Shown here: piece after piece, positions 59,701 through 64,000 of the stretch
How positions within the stretch are numbered: position 1 is the first letter of the stretch
Layout of the letters: each line of letters starts with the position of its first letter
Assembly: GCA_023055355.1 (NCBI GenBank)
Contig: JALJCS010000002.1
Span: forward strand, 82,981,001 to 83,045,000
From: Agelaius tricolor
Taxonomy: Eukaryota > Chordata > Aves > Passeriformes > Icteridae
Reading direction: 5' to 3'
Length of the DNA stretch: 64,000 nt
The notes under the pieces: model-generated
Seen by the model: the letters and a program-made list of their open reading frames with translations, nothing else
What the model was told of the DNA's origin: nothing
Database searches by the model: none
Program-made: the position numbers and the translations under genes

Positions 59701-62700
59701 TTTAACCTGTCCTGTTTGGAAATTCCCTTATGCAGATCTCACACCAAGATGTTTTAGATGCATTGAGCATGTATGGGTCAGATTTCTCTTCTGAATCAGG
59801 TGTTGCAGGATAAGACTTACATAGTCTGTAGACTTTCAAACAATGAGAAATAAAGGTCCCACAAAAGATTGTGACTTGTGTATCACAATGTTAATTACTT
59901 TCTCATTGTAAATGCATGTAATAGAGTCATACAGTAAGTATGACTGGTTAGGGAGGTCAGGGATCTTCAGTGCACAGCACAGAACATGGAGGTTTGTTCA
60001 GCCTTCCAGAATCAAAATTGTGTTTCACCCCACAGCAAGCCCACTAGGGGCAGGAGTGAATTTTTCACCGATTTCTGTGAAAATCCAGTGATGTGGTGCT
60101 GAGTTAAAATACCTGGGGGAACTGCAGCTTTTTCAGTCCCTGAAGTGACTCTTTCTGATGGGAGTCACCTTTACCATATGCCAGGAGCAAAACTGGAACT
60201 GGAACATTAGCTGAGTTCTCTGGGCTGGTGGGGAGCCAACTGAAAGCTCTGAGAAAATGGGTGATGCCACCCAGTTCCCTGCCCAAATGAAAAATAGAGG
60301 AAGCCCTAGAAGAAATTGGTTGACAATAAAGGCTAGATCTGAGTTCCACATTGTGGAAGACTGGGACAAGCAGGTAGAAATTTAGGACAGAGAATTTATA
60401 ACTAATCTATTGTCAATGAATAGACATGGACACCATGGCAATGGAAAATTTAAGTAGTGGGTGAGTGAAAAACAACATAGAAATCATAGTGGGCTTAAGA
60501 GATAGAAAAGCTCTGTATAATGAGCTGTGTAATGCCATGCCTTGGCATTAGGTGCAGAGGTCAGGTTACATTATTTGTATGTAAGTAATATAACATGAAC
60601 TAATGTTAAAAACAGCAAATAGTGACTTCGTGTGCCTTGATCAATAGTCCTGCACTGTATTTTAATTTAAATAAAAAACTTTTTGAGGAAGAGGTAAAAA
60701 TTACCTGTAAGGAGAAACAAAGGTATCCTTTGAAAGAATTTAATATTATTAGTGATCTTTAATGAATTTAACCTTGTTACTGATTTTATTATTATGATTG
60801 TGATTATTTTCACAGACATATACGTGTACATACACAAGTTATAAATACAATGAAGAATAACTGCTCATTTAATCATAGCTACCTCTGACACATGCTGTTT
60901 CCACTCTCCTTTTTTTTTATTTTTTTCTTCACTACTCAGTGATACACGGAGAAGATATTTTAGTTATACTGTACTACATTTTGAGGTTTTAGTACTTTCA
61001 GGGTTTAGTATCCTAAAGTGTTCTGGAAAGAAGCCTGAAGCCATCTGTCACGTGATACCTACCTGCTAAGTAGTAATAAGTATGCCTGCAGTTTCTTTTG
61101 GGTGAGTATGATCTGTCAGGGCTCAGTTGCCTGTAAAAACTGTGTAGATAAATCCAAGGTTATTATGTTTTGTAGTGGGATAGTTGTTGATAATTTTTTT
61201 TGAACTTCCTAATGTGTTGTACATTATTAGTGATATTATTATTTACATTATGTATACAGTCTTTCAATGTAAATGTTTCTGAATTTTTTTTTTCATAATG
61301 TGTTTTTTATTCTGTCAGACAATGCAAAAGGCATAACCGTTCTCAAAATGCTATGGTATACTTGTCTGAGGTTTCTATTTTAATAGCTCTTGGAGTGAGG
61401 TGGAATCAGTCTTCTGACAGTGATAAAAATGAGAGGAGTGGTAAGCTTAGAAAATTTACTGATTTGCATTCTTCTTTCAACATTCCTATACATTTGATAC
61501 AAATGAGCTTTGACATTTGTAGTTTTATAGCTGTTGAATATAGCTGTTGCCTTAAGTAGGGTAGGAAAAATCCACAGAGAGTATATTAAGGTACTATTCA
61601 GAAGACATTAATTATCTAATTTATTAACTTGTCTGTTTAGTTAATGTCAGATGCTTCAGTAAGTATTACTAGACAGTGTGAAATGAGTGCTGTGAGGTAT
61701 TTGACTAAGCCACAGGAATGAATACCTTCTGAACTTCTGCTTCATTGGCAGCATTTCATAGTTTTACTCACTTCATCCTGGCCAATGTAACTGCAAATGT
61801 TGGTTTTAGTCATGACTTTTTTTATTACTTACTGAACTCCTGGGCTATGGAACTCATTAACTATGTCTTTACACAAATGATTCTTTGATTTACTAGCAGG
61901 GTTTCCTTGAGCTTTCTGGACACTTTAGGTCTTGATTATGAGCAGCAGAAGAAAGAAATTATAACTATGCTGTGTGGGCATTTTCCCCCAGTGCATTATG
62001 TTTTTCCTAAGCAATCTTTGTCTTTTCTCAGCTCTTGCAGGTTTTTCTGCTTCTGCAGTCTGAGGGTAAAAGTAAAGTTTGTTGGAAAGTACTTAGCTTT
62101 TCCACTTTAAATGCTATTTTTCTGTGTTGCTTTGGGGACAACTGCACCCTTTAGCCCAGTGCCCCAGCTCCAGCCAGTATCAGGACTGAGCACGTAGTCC
62201 CAATAGGTCTGAGGTGATCAAGCACAGGGCTTGGCCAAGCAAGTACTAATCAGCCATTTGTGCAGATGGAACTGGTCCCCTTGATGCCTTCATTTTTCTG
62301 TTTTCCCATATGTGTTCTTCCCCAAACTACCTTTCAATGTTTTTAGTTCCTCTCCTAAACATATCCTATTAGATCTTGCACGGTCCCCAGGTACTCGTTC
62401 CTGTATCCCCTATCTCATTGCCCCCTAAGCTGTGACCCACCAGTCTGAGCCATGTTATGAAGTAAGATCAAGTTATCCAAATGTGTTGCTGATCTCAGAA
62501 GATACAAGCAGGATGAAACCTCTGTATTTATTGTTTAGTTGCTGGGTCTGTGCTGGAATTACACAAAAGGTAAATATGAAGTTTCTGCACACCTTTTGTT
62601 TTATTCTGTTCCAGTGCAGTGCAATATAATATTGAAGGGTCATTTGAACTAGATGCAACCAATTTCCCTCCAAAACTAATAGTAGTGCAGCAATCCTGTT

Positions 62701-64000
62701 CAGTACAGCACACTCCCTGGTGAATGCACTTCCCTGCTCAGAAATAACTACCTCAACATCTTCTACCTTATCCTTCATTCCAAAGTGTAGAGATAACCCT
62801 GGCCATTAGTCTTAAGCATCAGTTTCTTGATGCTGCAAAATGGGAACATTGCCTATTTTGTAGGTTATTTAAAGATTGTGAAGTATTTCTATATGATAGT
62901 TTTCATTTTTTGACATTTGTAAACAAAAGTCTGCATCAGGAAATACAGTGAAGTTCAGAACTATTGATGGCATTTGTCTAAATTCTAGGCTACTGCTTAC
63001 ATTTTCCTAAAAGATATCTATGCATAATACCGAGGCTAATATTTCACCTTGCAGTGTCTGTAGGGAGTATGGGGATGCATTACTTTGTCATGGATGAAAC
63101 GGGATGCACATCTTGTCATTAGCTGCCTCACCCCTAAGGACATGTGCTCTGTGTAGGCTGTTACTTCAGGATTTTTTTTTAATTACCTTTCAGTTCTGTG
63201 CTTACCATCTTGACAAATATGTTTGTAGCCTTTAGTAAAAGCTGCCTTTTGGCACTGAGTGACATGCAGTGACATTTGCAGTGACATGCAATCCTTTGAC
63301 CTGATTGTCAATAGCTCTTGTGTGTGTGGTGTATACCTCCTTGTTCTAGCACTTACTAATCAGAAATAGTAATTCTAGAAATAGAAATACAATCAATAAT
63401 ATGAACATAGAAATTAATCTATTTTCTAGGCTTCTTCAAGGGGAATGGTCCCAGATCCCTACACCTCCCTTGAGAAGTCTGAGTATTGCTTGGACCATGC
63501 TTCAACATTATTAGAACATTTTGTACCACCACAAAGCTTTGGCAAGCATTTATTATCATGCTCCCCTCACTATGCTACTCTGATCACTCTGAGGTTGCTT
63601 AGCCCAGACCTTATTTTGTAGAGCTGATTTTGGTTTCAGACTCAGTCACCTTGGCTTTGGACTCAGTTGGCTTTGTTCTGCCCAACCTTAGCCCAAACAG
63701 AGAATGCATGATGTCTCCTCTCTCAGCTTTCTCTAGTGAAAGCAGCAACTGACCACCTGAACTTTGCCAACAGGGCTCTCATTAAAATGCCTACAGCCAG
63801 TGGTCTCAGTGGTTTCAGTGGTGGTTACATCACCATACTGATATGTGCTAAAAGATGTCTGCACTGGACTCCATGTAGAACCTGCCCAGCAATCCTGTCC
63901 CCATCCATGTTAGGTCATCAGAGCATGGGGTTTTTTGACAGTGATTGTTTTTTTTTAATTTGTGCCAAATGTCATGGCTTTCCATTCTTCTCTGTAACTC

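Larger units (their letters stand above)
54274..64000 (+). other. COL14A1: COL14A1 intron, continuing past the window
   Basis: At least 9.7 kb follows the linker exon with no recognisable VWA exon (no sequence encoding a DGSWS-type MIDAS motif seen). It contains a full 3'-end CR1 (56480-57335), a probable LTR-type repeat (58930-59700) and a (TG)n tract near 54608. Confidence 0.7.

Noticed and set aside
1..64000. CRISPR arrays, prokaryotic operons, tRNA or rRNA genes
   Set aside because: No regular direct-repeat/spacer pattern, no ribosome-binding-site/operon structure and no cloverleaf or rRNA sequence was recognised. The window is ordinary vertebrate nuclear DNA.
54274..64000. Search for the first VWA exon of COL14A1
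   Set aside because: No sequence encoding a DGSWS-type motif or similar flanking residues was found, so it is taken to lie beyond the window rather than forced onto a weak match.

Overview
The window is nuclear DNA from a bird, most likely a songbird. The evidence is spliced vertebrate genes with GT-AG introns, several 5'-truncated CR1 LINEs (the dominant avian retrotransposon) and retroviral LTRs of types I recognise from passerine genomes. No prokaryotic, plasmid or phage features are present, and the bulk of open frames over 60 codons are chance, CpG-island or transposon-derived.

Three protein-coding genes can be supported. (1) Positions 1-727 (+) are the last coding exon of SYBU (syntabulin), with its 3'UTR running to about 1.66 kb. 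(2) EBAG9 (RCAS1) lies on the minus strand, tail-to-tail with SYBU. Six coding exons between 17546 and 6566 splice to 642 nt (213 codons plus stop), the same length as human EBAG9. A non-coding first exon sits in a CpG island at about 24.2-24.9 kb. (3) COL14A1 (collagen XIV alpha-1) begins on the plus strand. A CpG island lies at about 40.55-41.75 kb, the signal-peptide exon at 44063-44184, two exons form the first fibronectin type III domain (49798-49914 and 50999-51142), and a linker exon follows (54187-54273). The rest of the gene, starting with the first VWA domain, lies beyond the right edge.

Between the EBAG9 and COL14A1 promoters (about 24.9-40.5 kb) I see no gene. This gap holds a short tandem array of a ~442-bp unit (26.0-27.24 kb) whose unit junction contains a 30-bp perfect hairpin, a cluster of LTR retroelement remnants (about 27.7-29.33 kb), two CR1 copies (34.7-35.36 and 38.35-39.51 kb), and AT-rich single-copy sequence. 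EBAG9 and COL14A1 are about 10 Mb apart in human, with other genes next to each, so this gap probably contains an evolutionary rearrangement breakpoint relative to mammals, or an assembly join.

SYBU and EBAG9 both act in secretory-vesicle traffic (SYBU as a kinesin-1/syntaxin adaptor, EBAG9 as a Golgi/vesicle protein that dampens regulated secretion). COL14A1 is an extracellular fibril-associated collagen and has no evident functional link to them. The most unusual sequence signals are the hairpin-bearing tandem repeat at 26 kb, an 18-bp perfect stem-loop in an EBAG9 intron (9166-9220), a cluster of three perfect stem-loops in a COL14A1 intron (47.7-48.15 kb), and two exon-like blocks (42978-43079 and about 43536-43610) just upstream of the COL14A1 start exon that I cannot assign.
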